Counted from the stretch's first letter, positions 19,851 through 28,483 are shown. The stretch is 64,000 nt of DNA from an uncultured Candidatus Melainabacteria bacterium (GCA_934754515.1 CAKVIG010000001.1:62001-126000), one strand, 5' to 3'. The notes: generated by a model not told the origin, from the sequence alone. Translations and numbers: made by a program.

Positions 19851-20483
19851 TCACATCAAACTTAACTGTTTTGCAAAATGCTTGCGCAAAAAAGAAGGTC
19901 TGTGATACTTGCATAAACCATGTTTATCAATTGCATCAAGATGTTCTTTGGTTAAATATCCTGCATTTTTCGCCCAATTGTACATCGGAAATTCTTCATG
20001 CAATTTTTCCATGTACCTGTCACGCGTAACTTTTGCCAAAATACTCGCTGCAGCGATTGATGCTGATTTTGAATCACCTTTTATCACAAATTGCTGCGAG
20101 TAATTAAAATTCTTAATCAATTTATTACCATCAACCAGCACCATAACATCAGGGTTATGAATTATCGCAGAACAAGCTAAATTCATTGCTTTTAGTGACG
20201 CATTCAAAATATTTATTTTTTCAATTTCGTCAACTTCAACACAAACAATTTCATTTAACGTATTGTTTTTAATAACATCATAAATTGAATCACGTTTTTT
20301 AGCCGTAAGTTTTTTTGAATCGTTAAGTATTGCTAAATCTTTAATCAAAGCATCAGTTACCTTTTCAAAACAAACCGCTGCGGCAAATACACCGCCAGCA
20401 GCAGGGCCTCTTCCTGCTTCATCCGTTCCAATTATCGTTGTATTAAAATCTTTATCAAATTGAAATAAAAGTTCTGAACTCAT
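19851..20483 (-). CDS. rnhB: Ribonuclease HII
   Basis: Removes ribonucleotides and RNA primers from RNA-DNA hybrids. 210 residues. The catalytic acidic pair lies in GTDEAGRGPAAGG (about 19-31), with further conserved acidic residues in VLVDGNKLI and DSKSASIAAASILAKVTRDR (about 135-154). The start is ATG 20483 with AGGA 8 bases before it; an upstream TTG in frame is less likely. The gene lies 5 bases after the ferritin stop and is probably co-transcribed with it. Confidence 0.96.
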   Translation of the reverse strand: MSSELLFQFDKDFNTTIIGTDEAGRGPAAGGVFAAAVCFEKVTDALIKDLAILNDSKKLTAKKRDSIYDVIKNNTLNEIVCVEVDEIEKINILNASLKAMNLACSAIIHNPDVMVLVDGNKLIKNFNYSQQFVIKGDSKSASIAAASILAKVTRDRYMEKLHEEFPMYNWAKNAGYLTKEHLDAIDKHGLCKYHRPSFLRKHFAKQLSLM

Positions 20484-20488
20484 CAACT

Positions 20489-20998
20489 CTATCCTATAAT
20501 AGGTGCAACAAATGTTCTGGTAGCTAAATCTTTATCCAAGATTAGTAAAGCTTTTTTATCATCACCAATTAATCTTAAAGTCGCTAAAACACCACCAACA
20601 TTTGCTTCTTCTTCAACTTGTTCTTTTATATACCAATCAAGAAGATGCATTGCAGCCCTGTCTTTAACTTCCTCTGCTACGTCCATTACGTGGTTAATTC
20701 TTGATGTTACATACTCTTCATGTCTTAAAACTTGTTCAAACATTGTAAGCGGACAAGTTCCTTCAAGTTCAGGTTTTTCAATTACTCTTAGGTCGATTTT
20801 TCCGCCTCTTTCGTTCAAATAATTTAACATACCCATTGCATGCGCGTGTTCTTCTTGAACTTGAACATCAAACCAGTTTACAAAACCTTGCAAATTTAGT
20901 TCTTGAAAATAAACTTTCATCGCTAAATACAAATATTCTGAATAAAATTCTTTGTTAATTTGGTCATTAAATGCTTCCTGTAATTTTTCGTTAATCAT
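20489..20998 (-). CDS. Non-haem ferritin
   Basis: Iron-storage ferritin of FtnA type, 169 residues, four-helix bundle plus a short fifth helix. Ferroxidase ligands are visible as E17 (INKEFYSEYLYLAMK), the ExxH in VQEEHAHAMGML (about 46-56) and E/Q residues in KEQVEEEANVGGVL. It oxidises Fe2+ and stores Fe3+ in a 24-mer shell in the cytosol, and also lowers peroxide damage. It is the first gene of a pair with rnhB. The same window encodes the ferrous-iron importer FeoAB. No Fur-like box was evident upstream. The upstream gap holds the family E palindrome. Confidence 0.93.
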   Translation of the reverse strand: MINEKLQEAFNDQINKEFYSEYLYLAMKVYFQELNLQGFVNWFDVQVQEEHAHAMGMLNYLNERGGKIDLRVIEKPELEGTCPLTMFEQVLRHEEYVTSRINHVMDVAEEVKDRAAMHLLDWYIKEQVEEEANVGGVLATLRLIGDDKKALLILDKDLATRTFVAPIIG

Positions 20999-21022
20999 AT
21001 TTCCTCCAGCTCTATCTTTTTA

Positions 21023-21114
21023 ATGGATTGCCACGTCGCTAACGCTCCTCGCAATGACAGCATGCCAAGTCATTGCGAGGAACAAATATCCGTTTTAGTG
21101 ACGAAGTAATCCAT
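21023..21114. repeat. Family E imperfect palindrome
   Basis: ATGGATTGCCACGTCGCTAA ... GTGACGAAGTAATCCAT, with inner arms CCTCGCAATGAC / GTCATTGCGAGG. It is about 92 bases with no coding capacity. It lies between the divergent ferritin and metallophosphoesterase genes, and its higher GC sets it apart from the neighbourhood. Confidence 0.75.
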
Positions 21115-21172
21115 ATAAAAGTACAAATAATATGCGTATTTATTTTATCACAAATTATGTTAAACTGTTTCT

Positions 21173-21937
21173 ATGATATACTTTTTAATTCTAATCACTT
21201 TGCTATTCATTTGGTCATTTTTCATTGAACCAAATCTGCTTGTTATTAAAAACTACACATTTAAAGAACTTAGTGATAAAAAAATAATTTTTGTGAGTGA
21301 TTTTCATATTGCAAAAAACGAAAGAAAAAGACTTCAAAAAATTGTTAATACCATTAATGAAATTGAGCCTGACTTGGTATTATCGGGCGGTGATTTTATA
21401 AAAGGTCATGATGGAAAGTACACTTTACCAATAGAAGAACAGGTTAAAGAATTCAATAAAATCAATGCGCCGATGATTACAGTCCTTGGCAATCATGATG
21501 GCATGTTTGACAAAGAAAGAGTGCGCAATGTCCTTCAAACAAACGGCATCACTGTTCTTGAGAATTCAAATACAGAATTTGAAGGTCTGTCTATTGCAGG
21601 TGTTGAAGATATTCAAACAGGCTTTCCTGATGTTGAACTGGCACTGATTGGAACAGAACACCCGACAATTTTACTTTCTCATAATCCCGATATTTATTAT
21701 GATGTACACGAAAAAGTAGAACTGATTCTTGCAGGACATTTGCATGGCGGACAAATTTATCTGCCGTTCGTTGGAGCTTTAAACGTTCCTTCCAAATATG
21801 GGAATAAACTCGTACGGGGCTTAATTGAAGAAACACACAACAAAATGCTTGTAACAAACGGTTTGGGTACAAGTATCCTACCAATTAGATTTGGTGCAGT
21901 TCCTGAAATTATTGTAATTAACGGAAGCGACAAATAA
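21173..21937 (+). CDS. Membrane-anchored metallophosphoesterase, YkuE type
   Basis: This 254-residue protein begins with an N-terminal membrane anchor (residues 1-20, MIYFLILITLLFIWSFFIEP). The calcineurin-like fold follows: FVSDFHI (D-x-H metal ligands, about 42), LSGGDFIKG (GD-x, about 73), GNHD (about 106), HNPD (about 168) and GHLHGGQ (about 188-194). All metal ligands are present. This YkuE-like group is reported to act on lipid phosphates such as UDP-2,3-diacylglucosamine, but the assignment to a substrate is not safe from sequence alone. The gene stands alone and converges with the lineage-specific cluster downstream. Confidence 0.88.
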   Translation: MIYFLILITLLFIWSFFIEPNLLVIKNYTFKELSDKKIIFVSDFHIAKNERKRLQKIVNTINEIEPDLVLSGGDFIKGHDGKYTLPIEEQVKEFNKINAPMITVLGNHDGMFDKERVRNVLQTNGITVLENSNTEFEGLSIAGVEDIQTGFPDVELALIGTEHPTILLSHNPDIYYDVHEKVELILAGHLHGGQIYLPFVGALNVPSKYGNKLVRGLIEETHNKMLVTNGLGTSILPIRFGAVPEIIVINGSDK

Positions 21938-21946
21938 TACCAGATG

Positions 21947-22459
21947 TTATTGTTTCACTTTAGGACCTTTTAGTCGGTTATAAAATCCCATAATGTAATC
22001 ATCGTACTTATTACCTTTCACAAGCCCTTTAAATACTTCTGCCACAAATTCTAAACCCTCATTATTTTCTACTGCGCGTTTTGAAACAGCATCCTTAACT
22101 TTATTTTTATCTATTTCAGCCCAAACAGCTTTTCTATCTTCTTTTAACGGAAGGTTTTGGAAATGCAGCCAATGTCCGACTTCATGAAACAAAGAATCAA
22201 AGCGTTCTGCAATAGGCTTTCCCAGATTATTTTTGGATATAAAAAGATATAATTGATTAAAAACTTTTGCGCAAAAAGATTCTTTCAAAAACCTTGGGCG
22301 AAATGCAATTTTATCAGGTAAATTATCGACCTTTTGGCGCAATATATTCAACCCTTCTTCTTGGTATTTCTGAGTTTTTTTGTTGTTTTTGTTAAACCAC
22401 AGTAATGAATTGTATTCTGTTTTATAGCGCAATGCGGTTAGTTGTGTACGAAGTGTCAT
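21947..22459 (-). CDS. Putative zinc metalloprotease (HEVGH), lineage-specific
   Basis: This 170-residue protein has HEVGHWLHF at about residues 91-99, an HExxH zinc motif, followed by EGLEFVAEVFKGLVKG (about 135-150). The second Glu could be the third metal ligand of a gluzincin-like site. No signal peptide is visible. I do not recognise the rest. Its ATG overlaps the stop of the acyltransferase-like gene (ATGA), so the two are translationally coupled. It may be a peptidase acting on the neighbouring products; that is inference from the motif and the neighbourhood only. Confidence 0.7.
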   Translation of the reverse strand: MTLRTQLTALRYKTEYNSLLWFNKNNKKTQKYQEEGLNILRQKVDNLPDKIAFRPRFLKESFCAKVFNQLYLFISKNNLGKPIAERFDSLFHEVGHWLHFQNLPLKEDRKAVWAEIDKNKVKDAVSKRAVENNEGLEFVAEVFKGLVKGNKYDDYIMGFYNRLKGPKVKQ

Positions 22460-23415
22460 ATTAAAAATACCTTTCCACTACTATGCTTAAGGTCATTTTT
22501 CGCTTCTTTTATGCAACAATTGAGATTCTCACTTAAAACACCTGATATAAAAGGAACAACCTCATCTGTCGATATCGGCTGACCGTTGTCCGTCAACAGA
22601 ATTTCATCTTTGCCTTGATAAAATTTTTCAAAGTTTTTATCAAAATATTTTGATTCTGAATTTCCTTTATTAGTATAATATTGCCCATCCTTTTTAGAAA
22701 ATTTTACAGCATCTCCGATATGAATTGCACTTCCTTGTTTATCATGAGCAAAAGCTAAAGGAATGACATCAATACTGTCACGTTTTTCTAAAACTCTTTT
22801 AACAATTGCAGAAACCCCCGGCTGGAACTTGTATTTGAGCGGCAAAAACGGAACAATAGCCATTGCACCCTCCGGATATATAAAAAAGTTTATTTTACCT
22901 TCTGAAAGTTCATCTACAATATCTTGAATAGTTTCCCTATTTTTTTCCTTTGCACTTTTGTTTTCAGCCTTAGCATTAATAGGTACAACACCCATAAATT
23001 CAAGTTCTTCAGGCATTTTAGAACGTTTTAAAAATCCTTCACCTGCAAGTACTTTACTCCTTGGGCAAGCTTCTGCTTTGTTTTGATAAAGATATTCTCT
23101 ATACAAAAGCGAATTAAAAAACATTGCTCCGTTAATGTCTTTTGGTTGCTGACGCGTATGGTTCATAATAAAGATATGTGGTTCTTTTGAATTCACAATA
23201 TCCACAATCTTTCCTGACTCAACATTAATTTCAAACGGACGGGCGCACATGCTTCGCATCTTTTTATACACATACTTGATAAAATCAGCAGAACTTACGT
23301 CAATACTTTTGTAAGCCGTGTTGACGCCTTTATTTGCAAAAGAGGCAGAAGCTCTAAAGCTCTGCCCTCTCTTGTAATAATTAAAATTTGTATTTGTTTC
23401 AACTCTTGTTATCAT
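22456..23415 (-). CDS. PlsC-like acyltransferase with lineage-type N-terminus
   Basis: This 319-residue protein starts MITRVETNTNFNYYKRGQSF, the window's shared N-terminal pattern. The core resembles a divergent 1-acyl-glycerol-3-phosphate acyltransferase: HIFIMNHTRQQPKDIN (about 76-91) stands where the family has NHxxxxD, here with two extra residues. FFIYPEGAMAIVPFLPLKYKF (about 178-198) matches the FPEG block, and VIPLAFAH follows. No transmembrane helix is obvious. It may acylate a lipid or a protein at the membrane. It is the third of four genes running minus, with 2 bases from the previous reading frame and ATGA overlap to the next. Confidence 0.65.
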   Translation of the reverse strand: MITRVETNTNFNYYKRGQSFRASASFANKGVNTAYKSIDVSSADFIKYVYKKMRSMCARPFEINVESGKIVDIVNSKEPHIFIMNHTRQQPKDINGAMFFNSLLYREYLYQNKAEACPRSKVLAGEGFLKRSKMPEELEFMGVVPINAKAENKSAKEKNRETIQDIVDELSEGKINFFIYPEGAMAIVPFLPLKYKFQPGVSAIVKRVLEKRDSIDVIPLAFAHDKQGSAIHIGDAVKFSKKDGQYYTNKGNSESKYFDKNFEKFYQGKDEILLTDNGQPISTDEVVPFISGVLSENLNCCIKEAKNDLKHSSGKVFLI

Positions 23416-23417
23416 TA

Positions 23418-23642
23418 TTAGTTACAGCAATTATCTGATAAGTAATCACTTGGGTTGTCTTGATCAATTGAATCATTTGCTCTGATAATATCATCAGTTT
23501 CTTTTACAGGTTTTGAAAGACCTTTTACAAATGTGTCTGCAGCTAAAGCTGAACCTGCTGTTGCAAATGTAGCTGCTGCAGCTTTCTTCGCAATACCTGA
23601 TTTTCCTGCAAACATTGTTGCGCTAATAGGATTAATTCTCAT
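23418..23642 (-). CDS. Small Ala-rich protein with lineage-type N-terminus
   Basis: This 74-residue protein begins MRINPISATMFAGKSG. ATG 23642 is preceded by AAGGAAA at good distance; a GTG eight codons upstream would place that site inside the protein. Residues 14-36 form an Ala-rich, mildly hydrophobic stretch (GIAKKAAAATFATAGSALAA) that could be a membrane-active helix or weak signal. The tail is acidic and ends NCCN. Second gene of the four-gene cluster; function unknown. Confidence 0.7.
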   Translation of the reverse strand: MRINPISATMFAGKSGIAKKAAAATFATAGSALAADTFVKGLSKPVKETDDIIRANDSIDQDNPSDYLSDNCCN

Positions 23643-23665
23643 CTTGTTTTCCTTTCCTTGCCCCA

Positions 23666-23887
23666 CTAAGAGGGTAATTTCACACTAGATTTTATTGTTT
23701 TTATTTTCTCTATAAATACACTTGCATCTGATATAAACTGTCTTAACATTTTCCAAGAAAAGAACTTTTTGCTTGGAACAAAACAAGCTCTGCTATTCAT
23801 TGAATGAGTTTTCATCTGAAATTTCGGCTTGGGATTCTCAAACTGTATCTTTGCGTTGAAAGTTGTACTGTTAATACTAATGTTCAT
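23666..23887 (-). CDS. Small basic protein with lineage-type N-terminus
   Basis: This 73-residue protein begins MNISINSTTFNAKIQF. The remainder is Lys/Phe-rich (PKPKFQMKTHSMNSRACFVP; KKFFSWKMLRQFI). No signal peptide, membrane segment or known family. It is the first gene of the cluster. A likely -10 (TAATAT, plus-strand 23900-23905) stands 12 bases before the ATG, no Shine-Dalgarno sequence is visible, and TTGCTA lies 16 bases further upstream. Confidence 0.6.
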   Translation of the reverse strand: MNISINSTTFNAKIQFENPKPKFQMKTHSMNSRACFVPSKKFFSWKMLRQFISDASVFIEKIKTIKSSVKLPS

Positions 23888-23990
23888 ATCTTAAGTACAA
23901 TATTATCATGTGTTTTCGAATTAGCAAGAAAAGTATATACGATTTTTATAAAAATTTACAAAAAATACTACGTATAGACTAGATAAAAAT

Positions 23991-24095
23991 CAATGGTGCC
24001 AGAAATTGCACCCTACTTCTTTTAATAAATTACATTAAATTTTGAACATATCTTTATTAGACAATTGTAGGGTGCAATTTTTTGCACCATTAACT
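23991..24095. repeat. Family A element, short inverted pair
   Basis: ATGGTGCCAGAAATTGCACC at one end and GGTGCAATTTTTTGCACCAT at the other, each next to CCCTAC / GTAGGG, with only about 60 bases between them. The left core has two mismatches. It lies between the small-gene cluster and mraY. Confidence 0.75.
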
Positions 24096-24109
24096 TAAAT
24101 AAGTTTTTA

Positions 24110-25069
24110 TTACAGTACAAAATTCAACACAACTGCAATTGCAGAAAGAATAAACGCAACCAACGTAAATTCTTTTACAATCCTGATTTCAGAATGTCCG
24201 CAAAGTTCAAAATGGTGGTGAATTGGTGACATTTTAAAAATTCTTTTACCTGTTAATTTATAACTTGTAACCTGCAAAATTACTGACAAAGTTTCCATTA
24301 CAAAAACACCGCCAAACAAAGCAAGCAAAAGCTCGCATCTTCCGATTACAGCCAAAGTTCCTAATAAACCGCCTAATGCTAAAGAACCTGTATCGCCCAT
24401 AAATACTTGTGCTTTCGGTTTATTGTATTTCAAAAATCCGATTAATGCACCAATTACAGTTGCTGCCACAATTGCAGAAGCACTATGACCGCCATAATAT
24501 GCAATAATTCCGCAAGCCAAAAATGCAGGAATACCTGTTGAAGCAGCAAGCCCGTCTAAACCGTCAGTTAAGTTATAGGCGTTTGATGCACCTGTTACAA
24601 CAAACACCGTAAAAATCGGATACAGAAATCCTAAATCGAAATCCATTGAGCCAAGAGTAATTACAGTTCCATAAGTTTGCATTGCATAAACTGTTGGAAT
24701 TAAAGCAATCAATATTTGTCTTACAAGTTTTCCTCTCGGACTTAAACCTTTATTTTCATGACCTTTAATCTTTAAATAATCATCTTGAAAACCTGCTAAC
24801 GCCATAAACAAAAGAGTTATAATGATAATCCAAGCTGAATTATCCATTTGCTGCGCCATAAGAAGAGTTATAATAGACGCAATAATGATTGCGACAATAA
24901 TAAAAACACCACCCGTTGTTGGAGTTCCTGCTTTTTTAGCATGAGCTTCCGGTGCAACATCAAGAATATATTGCCCAATTGTTTTCTTTTTCAAAAAATC
25001 TATATAAGGTACGCCAAATAACAAGCATAGAACCATACTCATCAACAAAGCAACCGCTAACATTATCAT
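24110..25069 (-). CDS. mraY: Phospho-N-acetylmuramoyl-pentapeptide transferase
   Basis: Makes lipid I from UDP-MurNAc-pentapeptide and undecaprenyl phosphate at the inner membrane. 319 residues with about ten membrane helices. Catalytic Asp pair and signatures are visible: HAKKAGTPTTGGVF (about 42-55), FQDDYLKI (about 92), NAYNLTDGLDGLA (about 166-178), MGDTGSLALGG (about 225) and SPIHHHFELCGHSE (about 275-288). No other cell-wall genes flank it, which is unusual because mraY normally sits in the mur/dcw cluster. It follows fliD on the same strand after a terminator-like hairpin. Confidence 0.97.
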   Translation of the reverse strand: MIMLAVALLMSMVLCLLFGVPYIDFLKKKTIGQYILDVAPEAHAKKAGTPTTGGVFIIVAIIIASIITLLMAQQMDNSAWIIIITLLFMALAGFQDDYLKIKGHENKGLSPRGKLVRQILIALIPTVYAMQTYGTVITLGSMDFDLGFLYPIFTVFVVTGASNAYNLTDGLDGLAASTGIPAFLACGIIAYYGGHSASAIVAATVIGALIGFLKYNKPKAQVFMGDTGSLALGGLLGTLAVIGRCELLLALFGGVFVMETLSVILQVTSYKLTGKRIFKMSPIHHHFELCGHSEIRIVKEFTLVAFILSAIAVVLNFVL

Positions 25070-25141
25070 AACTATTTCTCCTCTAGTTTGAAACCTTTAA
25101 TATCACTAATTTTACACCAAACAAGAAGAAATGTTCACATA

Positions 25142-25169
25142 AAAAATGAGGAAACACCAAATATGTTTC
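25142..25169 (-). terminator. Terminator of fliD
   Basis: On the minus strand GGAAACA / TGTTTCC with a 7-base loop, followed by TCATTTTTT. It lies 36 bases after the fliD stop. Confidence 0.6.
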
Positions 25170-25204
25170 CCCAATTTTCACTTTTTATCATATCAATTTT
25201 CCAT

Positions 25205-26947
25205 TTATGAAAGGAATGATTGATAATTTTGTTGCATTTGCGCAATTGTTGTTTCCATAGCTGAAAATTTCTTTTCCAATTGAGCTTTGTATGTAGAAAT
25301 ATTTGTATTTTGTTTTTTAATTTTTGTTTCCATTTTCTTGATATCAGAATCAAGAGTAGAAGTTTTTACATCAAAGTATCCTACAGAAGCCTTCAAGCTT
25401 TGCTCAATAGAATCCTCCATCATTGTCAAGACACCACCTTCACCTGTCAAAATTGATTTAACAGACTCTGGATTTTCTTCCAATGCTTTTTTAAGCTTGT
25501 CTTCATCCAATGTCAATGAATTTGTATCAGCGTTCAAGTTGTTACCATCTGCAGAACTTGTAGAAATACCGATTTCTGAAAGAAGATTGTAAACACCACC
25601 GTTTGAAGAATTTTTAGCAGTTGCATAGCTTCTGATTGTGTTTCTCAAACTTGTTAATGAAGTTTCACCGTGAAGATCTGCACCATTTGCAGTAACTTCA
25701 TCAACATTTGAAAGCACATCGTTATAAGCACTTACGAATGATTTAACAGCTTCAACCAAACCACTTGTATCTTGAGTTACTTTTAGTGTTGAAGTTCCGC
25801 TTTCTTCCGTACTTGCCTTTTTCAATGTCAATGTAACACCGTTCATTCTTGAAATATCAGAAGTTACAGTGTTAGATGTTGATGTCATTTTAGTTCCATT
25901 AATTGTAAACTGAGCATTTTTTCCTAATTCTTGAGCATCTGTGTACATTTTAGATGATTTAACTGTTCCGTCATCATTCCATTCAGAAGTTGTAAAGCCC
26001 ATTACATCAGTGAAATTGCTTGTACCTGCTTCAATATTAACGTATGAAGCACCTTCTTTTTTAGATGTAATTGACAATTTACCTGCCGCATCATCCCAAA
26101 ATGCGTAAGCTTGAGCGTCATCATTGTTGTTAATTTCAGAAATCAAAGATGAAAGAGTTGTTTTATCAGTGATTTTAAATGTAGCACCACCAATTGTAAA
26201 CGTACCTTCTTTGATTTGAGTATTAAATCCTGAATCTTCAGAAGTCAATTTTGAAGCAACAGTAGCTTTAAACAATGAATTTGTTGATTTGTAGCTTCCG
26301 TCTTCTTGTTGAGTCAAACCGATAAGTGATGTTAAATTAGAACTATCAGTTGTAGCACCGATGTGAATAGTATCACCTTCGTTTTGAGCAGAAAAACTTA
26401 GAACACCACTGTCATCAATATCTGTCTTTATACCAAAACCTGCTAATTTAGCTTTCAAATCGCCTAAAGTATTTGTATCATTGATATTTACAGAATATTT
26501 TTGACCGTTTACATAAGCAGTCAAAGTACCATCTGAAATACCAAGGTTTTTCAATTTTGTATTATCGTCAGCAACTGCACTTGCAGCATTCTTAGAAGTT
26601 GCCTTTGTATAAGTTGCAAGTTGTTGAACAGTAATATCATAGCTTTGTCTTGTTGCGCTTGCTGTTGCTGTTGCAGTAAAAATATCAGTGTCAGAAGATG
26701 TTGCAGAATTTTTTGCAAACAAATCCATTGCACCGCCGAATTTTGCGTCAGTTAACTTTTCAATCGCAGAACGAAGCGTAGTAAATTTACTTCTTGTATC
26801 GTTCAAAGTATTTTTTACTGTTTGTTTGCTCTTTAAATCTGTTTGAAGTGATGTAACTTTTTGTTGTTTTACTGAAACTAGTGCTTCTACCCAAGACGAA
26901 GTATCTAAGCCTGAAGCCAAACCGCTAAACGATATTGTTGATGCCAT
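25205..26947 (-). CDS. fliD: Flagellar filament cap / hook-associated protein 2
   Basis: FliD caps the growing filament and folds flagellin. 580 residues. The N-terminal FliD_N domain has ISFSGLASGLDTSSWVEALV at 5-24. The Ser/Thr/Asn-rich centre includes two flagellin-hook-like segments (YSVNINDTNTLGDLKAKLAGF, cited as about 152-172; FTIGGATFKITDKTTLSSLI, about 246-265). The FliD_C half runs to a coiled coil at about 515-580 that ends MQQNYQSFLS. No signal peptide, as expected for a type III export substrate. It has its own sigma70-like promoter and is transcribed away from the fliM-fliR operon. Confidence 0.95.
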   Translation of the reverse strand: MASTISFSGLASGLDTSSWVEALVSVKQQKVTSLQTDLKSKQTVKNTLNDTRSKFTTLRSAIEKLTDAKFGGAMDLFAKNSATSSDTDIFTATATASATRQSYDITVQQLATYTKATSKNAASAVADDNTKLKNLGISDGTLTAYVNGQKYSVNINDTNTLGDLKAKLAGFGIKTDIDDSGVLSFSAQNEGDTIHIGATTDSSNLTSLIGLTQQEDGSYKSTNSLFKATVASKLTSEDSGFNTQIKEGTFTIGGATFKITDKTTLSSLISEINNNDDAQAYAFWDDAAGKLSITSKKEGASYVNIEAGTSNFTDVMGFTTSEWNDDGTVKSSKMYTDAQELGKNAQFTINGTKMTSTSNTVTSDISRMNGVTLTLKKASTEESGTSTLKVTQDTSGLVEAVKSFVSAYNDVLSNVDEVTANGADLHGETSLTSLRNTIRSYATAKNSSNGGVYNLLSEIGISTSSADGNNLNADTNSLTLDEDKLKKALEENPESVKSILTGEGGVLTMMEDSIEQSLKASVGYFDVKTSTLDSDIKKMETKIKKQNTNISTYKAQLEKKFSAMETTIAQMQQNYQSFLS

Positions 26948-26980
26948 GATAATAAAATCCTTTTTATTGTTTCGTTAATT

Positions 26981-27037
26981 GGTATATAGTTATACACTTT
27001 ATATACCTATTATAAGTCATGTTCCAGAGGTTTTCAA
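26981..27037 (-). promoter_or_regulatory. fliD promoter with a hairpin at the start site
   Basis: On the minus strand TTGAAA (27032-27037), 17-base spacer, TATAAT (27009-27014). Immediately downstream, covering the expected start site, is GGTATATA (26981-26988) / TATATACC (27000-27007) with an 11-base loop. No sigma28-type (TAAA-GCCGATAA) match is seen. Confidence 0.65.
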
Positions 27038-27337
27038 CCCTTTATATAGTGGAGATTGTTACAAATGTTAAAATTTCCTCTAAAAAACATACACTATATT
27101 GAATTCTATACATCAAACAAATTTTGAAAATCCTCTAAACAGTTGATGTCTTGAATACTAAAATTTGATACGATAGCGTGGGAAAGTGGTAAGGAAAGGA
27201 TATAAGACATTAAGTCTTTGAGGCATTAAGTTCATTTTAATTATTTTTAATATTGAACATCGTCATTGATTAAATCTTTATAACGAACTTCACAACTTAA
27301 AGACCTAACAACTTAAAGCCTTCCAAACAGGATATGT
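27038..27337. other. Divergent fliD / fliM-like intergenic region
   Basis: The left part (27038-27195) is AT-rich with no motif I can name. The right part (about 27200-27327) is a family C element with TTAAG-rich inverted arms. No coding frame or RNA gene is supported. Confidence 0.5.
27200..27327. repeat. Family C inverted-repeat element
   Basis: ATAAGACATTAAGTCTTTGA and GGCATTAAGTTCATTTTAA on the left, ACTTAAAGACCTAACAACTT on the right. The arms pair imperfectly. It resembles the element at 30117-30233. It sits directly before the fliM-like start. Confidence 0.6.
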
Positions 27338-28441
27338 ATGATAAACTCAGTATTCTTCGATGAATTATATAAGCAATTTGCATGGTTTGATTCAGTTTTC
27401 ACACCTGTTGTTGAGGGTTGCAGCAGTGAATTCTTTTTTGACGGCTTTGATTACAAACTCGCATCAATCAGCACAAACATGAATGTACTTTCCCAAAACG
27501 ACACATTCTTTGTAACTAAAGTCAAAATAAATTCTAAAAACGATGTTTATATCAGAATTTCACAGGAAGCAATTAACGTAATTTTAGATAAAGTTCTCGG
27601 CAAAAATAACCGCAGATTTGATTTGACCGAAGTTACAGAGCTTGAAGCAAGGATTATCACAGCGTTTAATGACTTTTTGTATGAGTCACTTGCACCAAAT
27701 TTCACAATTGAACCACACAGAAGATACAACGAGATTTTGCATCTGACTTATTTTGTAAAGAGCGAGGTTTCGGATTCTGCTGCAAAATTCATAATTTCTG
27801 TACCGAAAGACATTCTTTCACCTCAAGAAATTCAAAGAACCGAGCCTAGATTTGAGGACAGAGATTTTGCAAGCAGTCTTGTTGATGTGAAATTGATTTT
27901 GGGAAGCACGACTTTCCCTGTTGCAGATATAAAAAGGCTTGATGTTGGCGATATTGTTGTGTTTGAAAACAGCAACTCGTCTGAGATGACACTTGTTTGC
28001 AACAACATTGTTCAAAAATTTCAAGTTAAACCGAATATTAATATAATAGAACCTTATGATGCCAGCGGAGGAGGCGGTATGGAAGATAGTACAAACACTA
28101 ATTTGTGGGACAGTATTCAGGTTGACATGTCGGCAGAGTTTGACAAAGTTAAAATTACTTTGGGCGAGCTTAAGAGCATTGAAGAAGGCTTAATTGTTGA
28201 CTTGTGTTCTGTTTACGATAATAAAATTTCTTTGAAAGTTGGCGGAAAATCAGTTGCTTCAGGCGAATTGGTTATTATTAATGACCGTTTCGGCGTAAGA
28301 ATTGAAAAGGTAAATGATTCTTCTTCTGAATCTTCAAACGAACCGGAAGAACCTGCAGAAGTTGAAGCAGAAGAACAAGCTCAAAGTAGCGATGATTTTG
28401 ATTACAGCGATTTTGAGGTTGAAGATGGGCAGGAAGGTTGA
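27338..28441 (+). CDS. Flagellar motor switch protein with two SpoA domains (FliM/FliN-like)
   Basis: This 367-residue protein probably forms the C ring that sets rotation direction. Residues 1-175 form an N-terminal region that resembles a shortened FliM/CheC-like domain (VTELEARIITAFNDFL). Two SpoA domains follow. The first starts at about V182 (VDVKLILGSTTFPVADIKRL, LDVGDIVVFEN). The second covers about 259-315 with the FliN pattern KITLGELKSIEEGLIVDL and ASGELVIINDRFGVRI. A long acidic tail ends DYSDFEVEDGQEG. Classical flagella use separate FliM and FliN, so this looks like both functions in one chain, as in type III SctQ. It is first in the fliO-P-Q-R operon. Confidence 0.85.
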   Translation: MINSVFFDELYKQFAWFDSVFTPVVEGCSSEFFFDGFDYKLASISTNMNVLSQNDTFFVTKVKINSKNDVYIRISQEAINVILDKVLGKNNRRFDLTEVTELEARIITAFNDFLYESLAPNFTIEPHRRYNEILHLTYFVKSEVSDSAAKFIISVPKDILSPQEIQRTEPRFEDRDFASSLVDVKLILGSTTFPVADIKRLDVGDIVVFENSNSSEMTLVCNNIVQKFQVKPNINIIEPYDASGGGGMEDSTNTNLWDSIQVDMSAEFDKVKITLGELKSIEEGLIVDLCSVYDNKISLKVGGKSVASGELVIINDRFGVRIEKVNDSSSESSNEPEEPAEVEAEEQAQSSDDFDYSDFEVEDGQEG

Positions 28442-28483
28442 CTTTAGCTCGTAGATTGTTAAATAGAAGAAGGAATGAATTTA

